Source: Burkholderia stagnalis (GTDB lineage Bacteria > Pseudomonadota > Gammaproteobacteria > Burkholderiales > Burkholderiaceae). From it: a stretch of DNA of 64,000 nt. The stretch is taken from assembly GCF_902830275.1 (NCBI RefSeq), contig NZ_CADESW010000009.1:186001-250000 (forward strand). Direction: 5' to 3'. Positions 36,292 through 45,705 of this stretch are shown piece by piece. Position 1 is the first letter of the stretch. Every line of letters starts with the position of its first letter. The position numbers were made by a program, and so were the translations under genes. Below the pieces are notes generated by a model. The model saw nothing but the letters and a program-made list of their open reading frames with translations. It made no database searches and was not told the DNA's origin.

Positions 36292-37185
36292 GATCAGGTC
36301 GCGCATCAACTGCATCAACTGCTCGCGCAGCCACTGGTTGGCGTGGTCGCGATCCGCGCTGCGGTGCCAGTAGCAGCAGTATTCGAGATCCGGCAATTCG
36401 AACGGCAGTTCGAGCACGCGCGCCGGGTAGCTGCGCAGCAGCCTGAGCGGCGCGGTCAGCGCGAGATCGCCGCGCATCGCGATCAGCGGCGCGACCATGT
36501 AGTGCTGCACCCGCATCTGGATGTTGCGGCGCTGCCCGAGGCGCGCGAGCTCCGCATCGACGTGGCCGCTGCCCTTGCGGCGGCTCGATACGTGGATATG
36601 CCCCATCGCGAGATAGTCGTCCAGCGTCAGCACGTCGCCCTTGAAAGGATGATCGCGGCGGATCATGCACGCATAGCGGTCGCGCACGAGCAGCGCCTGC
36701 TGCAGGTTCGGATCGCCGATCAGCGCAGAATCGATCGCGATGTCGACGGAGCCGTTCGCGAGCGCGGTCGGCAGCTCCCGGCGGTCCATGTAGTAGCTGC
36801 GCACCTGCATGCGGGGCGCATGCTGCTGCAGCAGTTCGCCGAGCGCCGGCATCAGCAGCGCCTCGGTCAGGTCGCTCATGCTCAGCCGGAACACGCGCTC
36901 GGACGACGCGGGATCGAACACGTCCCCTTCGTGTGCGCTGGCATCGAGCAGTTGCAACGCCTCGCGCACCCGGCCGACGATGTTCTCCGCCATCGGCGTC
37001 GGCACCATTCCCGCCGGCGTGCTCACGAACAGCGGATCGTTCAGCGTCTTGCGCAGCCGCGCGAGCGCGTTGCTGACGGCCGGCTGCGTGATGCTCAGCA
37101 GCTCTGCCGCGCGCGTCAGGTTGCGCTTGTTGTAGATCGCCTCGAATACGACGAACAGATTCAGATCAATCTTCGTTAAGCGCAT
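36286..37185 (-). CDS. LysR-type transcriptional regulator (NodD/LinR-like group)
   Basis: A 299-residue LysR beginning MRLTKIDLNLFVVFEAIYNKRNLT, with HTH SITQPAVSNALARLRKTLNDPLF, the form typical of the NodD-like subgroup. Effector domain intact. It is upstream of the acyl-CoA dehydrogenase operon end, 88 bases from it, and on the same strand, so it may be a read-through passenger or regulate aromatic/acyl catabolism elsewhere. The C-terminus (LMRDLIA) is encoded next to the 9-bp array. Confidence 0.87.
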   Translation of the reverse strand: MRLTKIDLNLFVVFEAIYNKRNLTRAAELLSITQPAVSNALARLRKTLNDPLFVSTPAGMVPTPMAENIVGRVREALQLLDASAHEGDVFDPASSERVFRLSMSDLTEALLMPALGELLQQHAPRMQVRSYYMDRRELPTALANGSVDIAIDSALIGDPNLQQALLVRDRYACMIRRDHPFKGDVLTLDDYLAMGHIHVSSRRKGSGHVDAELARLGQRRNIQMRVQHYMVAPLIAMRGDLALTAPLRLLRSYPARVLELPFELPDLEYCCYWHRSADRDHANQWLREQLMQLMRDLIA

Positions 37186-37272
37186 CGCCGGTCTCCTTGC
37201 CGGCATCTTAAGGCGCGCGCCGCCCGCATGTCCACGGCGGACGGGGGCGGCGCGTGCAGGCATGCACCGGCG

Positions 37273-38535
<1,263 letters not shown>

Positions 38536-38599
38536 GTGGATCTTCCTTGAATGGGATGCAACAGCGGTTGACCGGGCTGCCGGCCGCCGGCGTGCGGGA

Positions 38600-39364
38600 T
38601 CAGATCGTCAGGCCGCCGTCGACGACGATGCATTCGCCGTTCGTGTAGCTCGACGCGTCCGACACGAGATACAACACCGTGCCGGCCATTTCGCGCGGCT
38701 CCGCGTGACGGCGCAGCGGGATCTTCGCCTTCCAGCTCGCGTAGATTTGCTCGTCCTCGAACAGCGCGCCCGCGAACTTGGTCTTCGTGAGGCCCGGCAG
38801 CAGCGCGTTCACGCGAATGCCGAGCGGCCCGCATTCCTTCGCGAACGCGCGCGTCATGTTGACGACCGCGGCCTTCGTGATCGAGTAGATGCCCTGCCGG
38901 TCGCCCGGCTGCAGCGCGTTCACCGACGCCGTGTTGACGATCGCGCCGCCGCCGTGCTCCCGCATCAGCCTGCCGGCCTCGACCGACATGAAGAAATAGC
39001 CGCGGATGTTCACTTCGACCGTCTTGTCGTACGCCTGCAGATCGGTATCGAGGATATGGCCGAAATACGGATTCGCGGCCGCGTTGTTGACGAGGATGTC
39101 GAGGCGCCCGTGCTTGCCGCGGATGTGCTCGAACGCGGCCGCGATGTCCTCCATGCGCCCGACGTGGCATGCGAGCGCCTCGGCCTTGCCGCCCGCCGCG
39201 ACGATCTCGTCGGCCACCGCCTGGCAGTCGCCGATCTTGCGGCTCGACACGATCACGTGCGCGCCCTGCTCCGCGAGCAGCTTCGCGATTTCCTCGCCGA
39301 TGCCGCGGCTCGCGCCGGTCACCAGCGCGATCTTGCCCGTCAGGTCAAACAGATTCGTTGCCAT
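38600..39364 (-). CDS. SDR-family oxidoreductase
   Basis: A 254-residue classical short-chain dehydrogenase. [12 protein letters not shown] near residue 16 binds NAD(P), [12 protein letters not shown] is the NNAG-like element, and the catalytic Ser and YSITK (Tyr-x-x-x-Lys) lie near residues 140-160. C-terminal [12 protein letters not shown] is typical. It lies between the kinase and acyl-CoA dehydrogenase genes, so it probably acts on a hydroxyacyl intermediate in the same pathway. Start ATG 39364 has GGAG nearby on the minus strand. Confidence 0.9.
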   Translation of the reverse strand: MATNLFDLTGKIALVTGASRGIGEEIAKLLAEQGAHVIVSSRKIGDCQAVADEIVAAGGKAEALACHVGRMEDIAAAFEHIRGKHGRLDILVNNAAANPYFGHILDTDLQAYDKTVEVNIRGYFFMSVEAGRLMREHGGGAIVNTASVNALQPGDRQGIYSITKAAVVNMTRAFAKECGPLGIRVNALLPGLTKTKFAGALFEDEQIYASWKAKIPLRRHAEPREMAGTVLYLVSDASSYTNGECIVVDGGLTI

Positions 39365-39411
39365 GCTTCGCTCCTCCATTGAATGTTGTCGGCATGTGCT
39401 GCCGCGCGTGT

Positions 39412-40443
39412 TCAGCGGTGCGCGTCGATCACGCGCACGGCTTCCTCGGCGAGCGGGCCCGCCATGTTGCCGACGCGCAGCGCCGCCGTGTTCGATGCAT
39501 TGCCCTGCAGCGCGCGCGCCTTCACGCCCTGCGCGATCGCGGCGAGCCGGAAGAAGCTGAACGCGAGATAGAAGTGCCAGTCGCGGATCGGTTCGATCCC
39601 GCGCAGCTCGCAATAGCGCGCGACGATCTGCGCTTCGTCCGGCACGCCGAGCGCCGCGCGATCCTGGCCGGCGAGCCCCGGCACGTGGCCGTCGGACGGC
39701 AGGCGCAGGCACATGCAGTAGTACGCAAGATCGGCGAGCGAGTTGCCGAGCGTCGACAGTTCCCAGTCGAGCACGGCCTTCACGCGGAAGCTGTCGCGCT
39801 CGAACATCAGGTTGTCGAGCCGGAAGTCGCCGTGCACGAGCGACGGCCGGCCCGTATCGGGCGGGCACGCTTTCGGCAGCCAGTCGATCAGCGTTTCCAT
39901 CGCGTCGAGCCGCTCGGTTTCGGCCGCGCGGTACTGCTTCGTCCACACGCCGATCTGCCGCTCGAAATAGTTGCCGGGCCGGCCGAAATCGCCGAGGCCC
40001 ACCGCGTCGACGTCGACGTCGTGCAGCGCGGCCATCGTCTGCAGCACCGCGTCGTGGCACGTCGCGCGGTCCGGCTTCGGCAGCTCCGTCAATGCCGGAT
40101 TCCAGAAGATCCGCCCGTCCTCGAAGCTCATCACGTAGAACATGCTGCCGATCACGTCGCGGTCCTCGCACAGGTGGTACGGGCGCGCGACCGGCACCGC
40201 GCTGCCCGACAGCGCGGTCAGCACGCGGAACTCGCGGTCGACCGCGTGCGCGGACTTCAGCAGTTCGCCCGGCGGCTGCCGGCGCAGCACGTAGCGGCCG
40301 CTCTTCGCGTTCAGCAGGAAGGTCGGGTTCGACTGGCCGCCGGCGAATTTCTCCGCGTCGACCGGCCCTTCGAAACCGGGGATGTGCTGTTCCAGATACT
40401 GGGTCAGCCTGGCGATATCGAGTTGCTGGGGTGTGTTCGTCAT
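39412..40443 (-). CDS. APH-like phosphotransferase (ACAD10/11 N-domain or LvaA type)
   Basis: A 343-residue kinase-fold protein. FAGGQSNPTFLL is the nucleotide loop, RYVLRRQPPGELL holds the conserved Lys/Arg, LVHGDFRLDNLMF is the catalytic loop (Asp in HGD) and AVLDWELSTLGNSLADLAYYC provides the metal-binding Asp. In mammalian ACAD10/11 and in the LvaA kinase of Pseudomonas, such domains phosphorylate 4-hydroxyacyl-CoA substrates before elimination. Genes beside it fit that chemistry. Alternative annotation: generic choline/aminoglycoside kinase-like protein. Confidence 0.85.
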   Translation of the reverse strand: MTNTPQQLDIARLTQYLEQHIPGFEGPVDAEKFAGGQSNPTFLLNAKSGRYVLRRQPPGELLKSAHAVDREFRVLTALSGSAVPVARPYHLCEDRDVIGSMFYVMSFEDGRIFWNPALTELPKPDRATCHDAVLQTMAALHDVDVDAVGLGDFGRPGNYFERQIGVWTKQYRAAETERLDAMETLIDWLPKACPPDTGRPSLVHGDFRLDNLMFERDSFRVKAVLDWELSTLGNSLADLAYYCMCLRLPSDGHVPGLAGQDRAALGVPDEAQIVARYCELRGIEPIRDWHFYLAFSFFRLAAIAQGVKARALQGNASNTAALRVGNMAGPLAEEAVRVIDAHR

Positions 40444-40462
40444 CGTCGCGATCGGTCGTGGG

Positions 40463-41137
40463 TCAGCCGTAGGTTCGGTATGCGCGCCGCTCCGGATCCT
40501 CGAGATGCGGGATGCCGTTGAACGACGCCAGATGAAACGCGTCGGCGTTGAAGAAATACTGCGAAATGCTGCTGTTGCGGATCTGCAGGTTCAGCGCGAT
40601 CGCGCTCGATGCCGGCGCCGCCAGCACCTGTTGCGTGGTGACCGCGATCGGGCCGCCCGAGCTCACCACCAGCACGCGCTGCGCGTCGCCCTGCCGGAGC
40701 GCGGCGCGCGCGTCGGCGACGCGCTGCTGGAACTGCGCCCAGGTCTCGGGCACCGCGCCGCTCAGCCGGTCCTCCGACCAGAGCTGCAGCACCTGCCGCA
40801 GCGCGCGGAAGTGCTCCTTCATCGTGCCGGCCGCGAGCCGCGCAATCTCCGGAAATTCGTCGGCGGCCGCGGCGAAGAGCCCGTGGAAGTCGTATTCGTT
40901 CAGGCCCGGATGCCGGTCGCAGCGCACGTCGTCGCGGCCCATGCCGCGCAGGATCGCGTCGACCGTCTGCGCATGCCGGTGCTGCGTGCCGCACGTCACG
41001 CGGTCGAACGCGATGCCCTGCCGCGCGAAGTATTCGCCGAGCCAGACGCCCTGCTGCTCGCCGCGCTCGGAAAGGCGGTCGTAGTCGTCGGTGCCGAACG
41101 ACGCCTGCCCGTGCCGTACCAGATAGAGTTCAGCCAT
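40463..41137 (-). CDS. Histidine phosphatase-superfamily protein
   Basis: A 224-residue branch-1 histidine phosphatase with the catalytic RHG motif in LYLVRHGQASFG at residue 8, the second catalytic region NEYDF and the closing HxxP-like SSGGPIA segment. It is the first gene of the minus-strand operon (phosphatase, kinase, SDR, ACAD); a phosphatase beside a kinase might remove side products. Cytosolic. The start is ATG 41137. Just beyond it the DNA becomes AT-rich. Confidence 0.87.
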   Translation of the reverse strand: MAELYLVRHGQASFGTDDYDRLSERGEQQGVWLGEYFARQGIAFDRVTCGTQHRHAQTVDAILRGMGRDDVRCDRHPGLNEYDFHGLFAAAADEFPEIARLAAGTMKEHFRALRQVLQLWSEDRLSGAVPETWAQFQQRVADARAALRQGDAQRVLVVSSGGPIAVTTQQVLAAPASSAIALNLQIRNSSISQYFFNADAFHLASFNGIPHLEDPERRAYRTYG

Positions 41138-41547
41138 CGCATGCTCGCGGAATCAGATTGATCCAGCATAGCGAGCGCGCAGCCATTTTTGAAATTTATT
41201 TGATGAATCGGATGGTATTCATTTTGTGAATTCCTGGCTGCCCGGTCGAACGAATGCCGGGCGGAACCCGCCGAGCAGGCACGACTTGCGACAACGGGGC
41301 ATAACCGCTCGCGTTGGCCGCAAAGGTATCGACAGCAGCGAGCGACCGGGGCGTCATTGCCGCAATCAATGCAAATTCATTATGTTTTTCCTGATCAAAC
41401 AAAATCAAAACGCCAGATGCGTCTTGATTATCACCAAACACCCACACCCCGAATTAATTTGATCCAATCAAACTTGATCCACTTTAATTGACAGCCCTGT
41501 CATAGTTACCAGTTAAACCAAATATATTAAGACCGTATCGTACCGAC
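41138..41547. other. AT-rich divergent region before the peptide cluster
   Basis: About 410 bases clearly poorer in GC than flanking DNA, between the histidine phosphatase gene and the PqqD-like gene. It holds no convincing gene. TTGACA at 41488-41493 is a good -35 element for the plus strand; at 16-19 bases downstream the DNA is AT-rich (AGTTAAAC) but has no clear -10 consensus, and TATATT at 41523-41528 is too far away to pair with it. This is the likely start of the peptide operon. Confidence 0.5.
41488..41528 (+). promoter_or_regulatory. Candidate promoter of the peptide operon
   Basis: TTGACA (41488-41493) is a consensus -35 element. The AT-rich run GTTAAACCAAATATATT follows, so the -10 element may be a weak match near 41511-41517 or TATATT at 41523-41528 with a different -35. 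It lies 20-60 bases before the first gene of the cluster. Confidence 0.35.
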
Positions 41548-41832
41548 ATGCACCCGCCATTAGATCACGCACGCATGAGATACGAGAAAAACAATGGATT
41601 GAAAGTCAAACCCATAGACAACGGGCTAAGCTGCATTATTTTCAATCGGGACGCAAGAACACTGCACCAGCTCAACACTGCCGCATGGTTTATTCTCGAA
41701 ATTTGCAATCAACGCTCGCCCGACGAAATCGAAAAGCTCGTGCACGATACGGGCCTCACGCTTCAAGCGCATGAAATCCTGGATTGCTTATGCGCATTGA
41801 AGAAAATCGGCGCAATTTCCATTGCACCATAA
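41548..41832 (+). CDS. PqqD-like RiPP recognition element protein
   Basis: A 94-residue PqqD-family protein. The central segment LNTAAWFILEICNQRSPDEIEKLV matches the PqqD helix motif (LNxTAxxIWxLxDGxxTxEEI), with three beta strands before it. Such RRE proteins bind the leader of a precursor peptide and deliver it to tailoring enzymes. It stands 21 bases upstream of a 54-codon candidate precursor gene. The start ATG 41548 lacks a strong ribosome-binding site; ATG 41575 is possible. Part of a nine-gene operon of lower GC content. Confidence 0.85.
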   Translation: MHPPLDHARMRYEKNNGLKVKPIDNGLSCIIFNRDARTLHQLNTAAWFILEICNQRSPDEIEKLVHDTGLTLQAHEILDCLCALKKIGAISIAP

Positions 41833-41853
41833 CCCTTCGAAGGATGATCAAAC

Positions 41854-42018
41854 ATGCAAAACCAGGACGTATTGACGAAGCTGAAGGAAGCACTCCAACA
41901 AGAGGACACCAGCGTAACGCCGTCGATCAAGCTGATCGGGCCGGAAATCGTTCTCCAAACACAATACGCGAACGTGAATGTCGAGAGACCGAGCCTTTCG
42001 GGTAAATCCGGCGCTTAA
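41854..42018 (+). CDS. Candidate RiPP precursor peptide (54 residues)
   Basis: The frame begins at ATG 41854 after AAGGA at a 10-base spacing. The product starts MQNQDVLTKLKEALQQEDTS, an amphipathic leader-like helix, continues VTPSIKLIGPEIVLQTQ, and ends YANVNVERPSLSGKSGA. There is no Cys and no GG cleavage site. Position directly after the PqqD-like gene and before the radical SAM gene is typical of precursors. A competing frame (ATG 41844) has no spacing to the ribosome-binding site and gives an unstructured sequence. The role is inferred; no similarity to a known peptide was recognised. Confidence 0.7.
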   Translation: MQNQDVLTKLKEALQQEDTSVTPSIKLIGPEIVLQTQYANVNVERPSLSGKSGA

Positions 42019-42031
42019 GCAGCAGGCTCAA

Positions 42032-42053
42032 GGAAGGGGGCCACACCCCTTCC
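42032..42053 (+). promoter_or_regulatory. Stem-loop just after the precursor gene
   Basis: GGAAGGGG (42032-42039) pairs perfectly with CCCCTTCC (42046-42053), with a 6-base loop, 13 bases after the precursor stop. There is no U run. Hairpins in this position usually protect the short precursor transcript or act as leaky terminators so that precursor is made in excess of enzymes. Confidence 0.6.
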
Positions 42054-42078
42054 CCAATTCAACGCGGGATATCCGATC

Positions 42079-44526
42079 ATGCAGTCTGGCTTCACTCAAT
42101 CCATCGCATTCGCGCGTGGCCGCGCGCTCGCCAGTGGCCCCGTCGTCTTGCTGATCAATCCGCCGTTGTGGAGTGCGCATGCCCCGTATCTCGCAATACC
42201 GTTGCTTGCCGGTGTGCTGAGAGAGAAAGGAAAACCGGTCAGGTGTCTCGATCTCAATATCGAATTTCTCGATCTGGTCGTGTCTGCACGCGGACTCTCG
42301 GAAATCGGCAAGCTGCTGGAGCGTCGGACGGCAAAGGACATAATCGAGCGTCAAGCGATCGAACAGGCAAAAGTCGTCTGCGAATCCGCCATCGCCAGAG
42401 TCGATTCAGCCCGCGCCATTCTGCGCAGCTTCGATTCCCTGACGAACCATCACGAATTCAATCAAGCAAAAATCACGATGAGAGATGCCTTGCGAGTGAT
42501 TTCCGCGTCTTTCGACGGTTTGCGCTTTGATCTCACCACCGAAGATTTCGACTACCTGGCACCGTCGTCGGCGGCAATCAGGCGTGCCGCAACCAACCCC
42601 CTTTCCCTGTACCGCTGGGCGTTCGAAAAAATCATCCCGGACGCCATTGCCGATCCGGACATCGGCCTGGTCGGAATTTCCATCTCGGCGGAAACCCAGC
42701 TGACGCCGGCGGTGACCGCGGCGACATTGATCAAGGCATTGCGCCCGAATCTAAAAATTGTCGTCGGCGGAAACTATACGACTCGCATGATGAGTGCCTG
42801 GAGCGGCGAACTACATCCGTTCCACGACATTTTCGACTACTGCATCCTGTATGAAGGCGAAGAGGCGCTGCCCGCGCTTTACGAGCGTCTTTTCGAACGG
42901 AGGCTGGGCCCCATTCCGGGTTTGTCAGAGGTCATCGCCGGGAATACTGTCCATACGCCCCCCGTGAAGACGGCGCTGAAGCATGCGGCAAAACCGGCCT
43001 TCGACTTGATTCCTCTCGAAAAATATTTTTCGCCGGGCCCGGTGCTGCCTGTCTTTTCATCGCGAGGTTGTGCATGGAAGTGTGCATTCTGTTCGATCCC
43101 CTATGCGAGCGGCAGCTTTCGTCGGCGAACGGCCAGCGAGGTGGCTGCGGAAATCGCCGAGCTGGCCCGCCTGCATGGCTCGCGGTACTTCATGTTCGTC
43201 GACGAGATCATGACGATCCGTTCGCTCGCGGATGTCAGCCGGGAACTGATTGCGATCGGCAGTCCGATCAAGTGGTATGCGGAAACGAGATTCAGCCAGC
43301 AATGGACGCAGGATATTGCCGACGAACTTTATCGCGCTGGCTGTCGTCGCCTGAATTTCGGGTTGGAGTCGTATAACCAGCGGATCCTCGATTTGATGGA
43401 AAAGGAAGTGCAGGTCGAGTACATCGAAGACAACCTAGAAATCTGCCTGAAGGCGGGCATTGCGGTGCATCTCTTCGCCATCCTGGGGTTTCCGGGTGAA
43501 ACACTGGAAGAAGCCGCCAGAACGGTCGCGTTTTGCGAACGTGTGGTCGAGCGGTCACGCACGGTCTACGGCAACGCGTATTCCTCGTGGGGCGCCAGCC
43601 GGTTTACGGTCGACGTCCATTCCCCCGTCGGAAAAGATCCGGAGCGCTTCGGCGTTCGACTTGTCGAGCCGCCGGAAAATCACGACCTGTCGCTCAGTCG
43701 CGAGATCGACTACGTTCATTCCGGAGGAAGCATATTTGAGCAGGTCGGGGCCGACATGAATCCGCGGGCTCGAAACATGAGCTTCATTTCGCAAGTGTCG
43801 CGTTTTCATCGGTCGTTATCGACGGCAAGCGAAGAAGAAGCATTTCTCAGAACCTGTCTCGGGACAGGATTACCCGGCGTGGCGCGGCGTAGCCTATCCG
43901 TATGGGAGCGTCTGCCGGAAAGAGACATTGCGCTGTCTCCGGAAGTCACGATCTGTCATACGCAGCGATCCGTGCTGAACGCTTCCGTTCACGCTCATAC
44001 GGTGATCTACGATCCGCGGACGGGGTACCTGATCGAACTTCCGATTCCGGACCTGAATCTGGATCCGCTGAGAATCAAACAAAGTCATGAAAGCGTCGTG
44101 CAATGCCTGGCGCCGCACATCGGCGGGCAGGCAGATGAGACGGTTGCCGCACTTTGCCGCTTCGGGATGTTCGACTTGTCCGAGCCATTGGCAGCAGTTG
44201 ACTTCGACTCACCGAATTTCTCGGTCATCGTCGCGGAGGCGCATGTTCATACACAGCCGTCCGGCCCTGGAAATCGGGTGCTTGTCAGCGGCATCACCGG
44301 TGTTGCCTCAGAGCTCGACGGCCCTGGATTGTTGCTGTGGGAGGCAATCGCCAGCCCGGACGGGCTGACGGCCGGGCACTTGAAAAGCCTGATGGACATC
44401 GCCGTGGACAAGGCGAGATTCACTGGCGACGTTCGGACCTTGCTCGAATGCGGCCTTGCCTTCGCACGAGAAGACAGAACACGCGTCGCCGCGGACGCAG
44501 AGAGGCTCATTGCCGCGGCAGGCTGA
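42079..44526 (+). CDS. B12-binding radical SAM enzyme of the peptide cluster
   Basis: An 815-residue protein with three parts. Residues about 10-300 form a cobalamin-binding-type domain (VVLLINPPLW then PLLAGVLREKGKPVRCLDLN; later VGISISAETQLTPAVTAA and VVGGNYTTRM). The radical SAM motif CAWKCAFC places the cluster Cys at 331, 335 and 338, and NFGLESYNQRILDLMEK and LFAILGFPGETLEEA are typical of the TIM-barrel. About 300 further residues follow; the stretch from about 735 (ELDGPGLLLWEAIA) resembles a PqqD-type recognition fold. The B12 class often performs C-methylation or other hard-to-reach carbon chemistry. Target residue unknown. Confidence 0.85.
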   Translation: MQSGFTQSIAFARGRALASGPVVLLINPPLWSAHAPYLAIPLLAGVLREKGKPVRCLDLNIEFLDLVVSARGLSEIGKLLERRTAKDIIERQAIEQAKVVCESAIARVDSARAILRSFDSLTNHHEFNQAKITMRDALRVISASFDGLRFDLTTEDFDYLAPSSAAIRRAATNPLSLYRWAFEKIIPDAIADPDIGLVGISISAETQLTPAVTAATLIKALRPNLKIVVGGNYTTRMMSAWSGELHPFHDIFDYCILYEGEEALPALYERLFERRLGPIPGLSEVIAGNTVHTPPVKTALKHAAKPAFDLIPLEKYFSPGPVLPVFSSRGCAWKCAFCSIPYASGSFRRRTASEVAAEIAELARLHGSRYFMFVDEIMTIRSLADVSRELIAIGSPIKWYAETRFSQQWTQDIADELYRAGCRRLNFGLESYNQRILDLMEKEVQVEYIEDNLEICLKAGIAVHLFAILGFPGETLEEAARTVAFCERVVERSRTVYGNAYSSWGASRFTVDVHSPVGKDPERFGVRLVEPPENHDLSLSREIDYVHSGGSIFEQVGADMNPRARNMSFISQVSRFHRSLSTASEEEAFLRTCLGTGLPGVARRSLSVWERLPERDIALSPEVTICHTQRSVLNASVHAHTVIYDPRTGYLIELPIPDLNLDPLRIKQSHESVVQCLAPHIGGQADETVAALCRFGMFDLSEPLAAVDFDSPNFSVIVAEAHVHTQPSGPGNRVLVSGITGVASELDGPGLLLWEAIASPDGLTAGHLKSLMDIAVDKARFTGDVRTLLECGLAFAREDRTRVAADAERLIAAAG

Positions 44527-44562
44527 CAAACCGGATCACACCTTCTACAGGACATTGCACTC

Positions 44563-45705
44563 GTGGCTGAATCCCATTCCGTCAGCGTCGATCGCCTGCT
44601 TTCCGGCGGCTACTTTGGCGATACAAGACACGTATTGGCGTCGTGCGCCGATCGAGCGGCGGCCTATCTCGACTTTGCCGACGACGATGCGTCAATCGAT
44701 CCGTTGCGCGAAATGCTGAGTTCGTCGAGTGAGACAGGCTCGTGGCAAATCGTTTTGCATCCCATTGCGCGATATGCTGTCCGACGCGCAATGTGGCGGC
44801 TCGTGCACGGCGGGGAGGCAGAAACGACACCGGCAGTGCGGCTGCCGTCTGAAACATGGGCACGGTCGGTGTCTGAAAACCATCCACGAGCACATGCGAG
44901 TATCGGCGAAATAGTCTGGTTGCACCCGAGCAACGCGCCGGAATGCGCAGCCGTAATGTCCCTGCTTTACGAGGCCGAGATTGCCCCACGTGGATTATCC
45001 GCTCGCGTGGCGCTGATCGACGGAACGCCGGCGACCGTCCGGGGTTGCCAGGACGGGCATGCGCTCCTGATGCGCCTGTTGCCGGAAACCGCTCAATCGT
45101 GCATCCAGCATGTGCGACTCATGTGCACCTATTCGGTAGACGGAAAGGCCAGCGCGTCGGAGGCGCCTCAACCTGCGTACTTCGATAGCGTGTCGACCCC
45201 GACGATTCCTGGAGCGATCTTCCTGTTCTCCGGCGCACTGGAGGAGCCCTGGCTGGCAGCCGAGTCGCTGTTGCACGAGGCTACGCATACCAAGCTGTTC
45301 GATCTTTACATGAGTCCGGGTTTGCTCGTGCGCGAGTACGACGCACGGAAGTCCGAGAGCGTGGTCAGTACGTGGAACAAGAATCTGAAATGGCGGCGAA
45401 ATCATTGGCCCTTCGATCAGGGTTTGGGCGCCTACCACGTGTACATTCATCTGATCGCATTCTTCCTGGCCGCGCGTACCGATACGACTTCGGATCACCC
45501 ACGCATTCGCGCGCATGTTACTGACAAGCTGGCGCAGGCTATCAGGCGAGCCGCGCTACTCGAGCCGCAATTGTCCGCACAGGCCGCCACCTGGTTGACC
45601 GACGAGGGTGCTGCATTCCTTGCCTGGTTGAGGGACTGTCGTGCTCAATTGACGGAAATGGCATCCGGGGACTGTCCACGAGAGAGGGAGCCGGGAATCC
45701 AATGA
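44563..45705 (+). CDS. HExxH-motif putative peptide-modifying metalloenzyme
   Basis: A 380-residue protein starting at GTG 44563 (AGGA 10 bases before). The metal motif is HEATH at residues 238-242 in LLHEATHTKLFDLYMSPG, the context known for the HEXXH family of RiPP-associated enzymes, some of which act as 2-oxoglutarate-dependent beta-hydroxylases rather than peptidases. N-terminal residues 1-200 lack recognisable motifs. No signal peptide. Its stop overlaps the start of the MATE gene. Hydroxylation of the precursor is inferred from family and context; a protease role is less likely but not excluded. Confidence 0.78.
   Translation: MAESHSVSVDRLLSGGYFGDTRHVLASCADRAAAYLDFADDDASIDPLREMLSSSSETGSWQIVLHPIARYAVRRAMWRLVHGGEAETTPAVRLPSETWARSVSENHPRAHASIGEIVWLHPSNAPECAAVMSLLYEAEIAPRGLSARVALIDGTPATVRGCQDGHALLMRLLPETAQSCIQHVRLMCTYSVDGKASASEAPQPAYFDSVSTPTIPGAIFLFSGALEEPWLAAESLLHEATHTKLFDLYMSPGLLVREYDARKSESVVSTWNKNLKWRRNHWPFDQGLGAYHVYIHLIAFFLAARTDTTSDHPRIRAHVTDKLAQAIRRAALLEPQLSAQAATWLTDEGAAFLAWLRDCRAQLTEMASGDCPREREPGIQ

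Noticed and set aside
41196-41447. 83-codon minus-strand frame in the AT-rich gap before the peptide cluster
   Set aside because: No ribosome-binding site or family signature, and it covers the promoter region; likely chance.
41844-42005. Alternative precursor frame from ATG 41844
   Set aside because: ATG directly touches the AAGGA site with no spacing, and the product is a random-looking charged sequence; the frame from 41854 has proper spacing and a leader-like helix.
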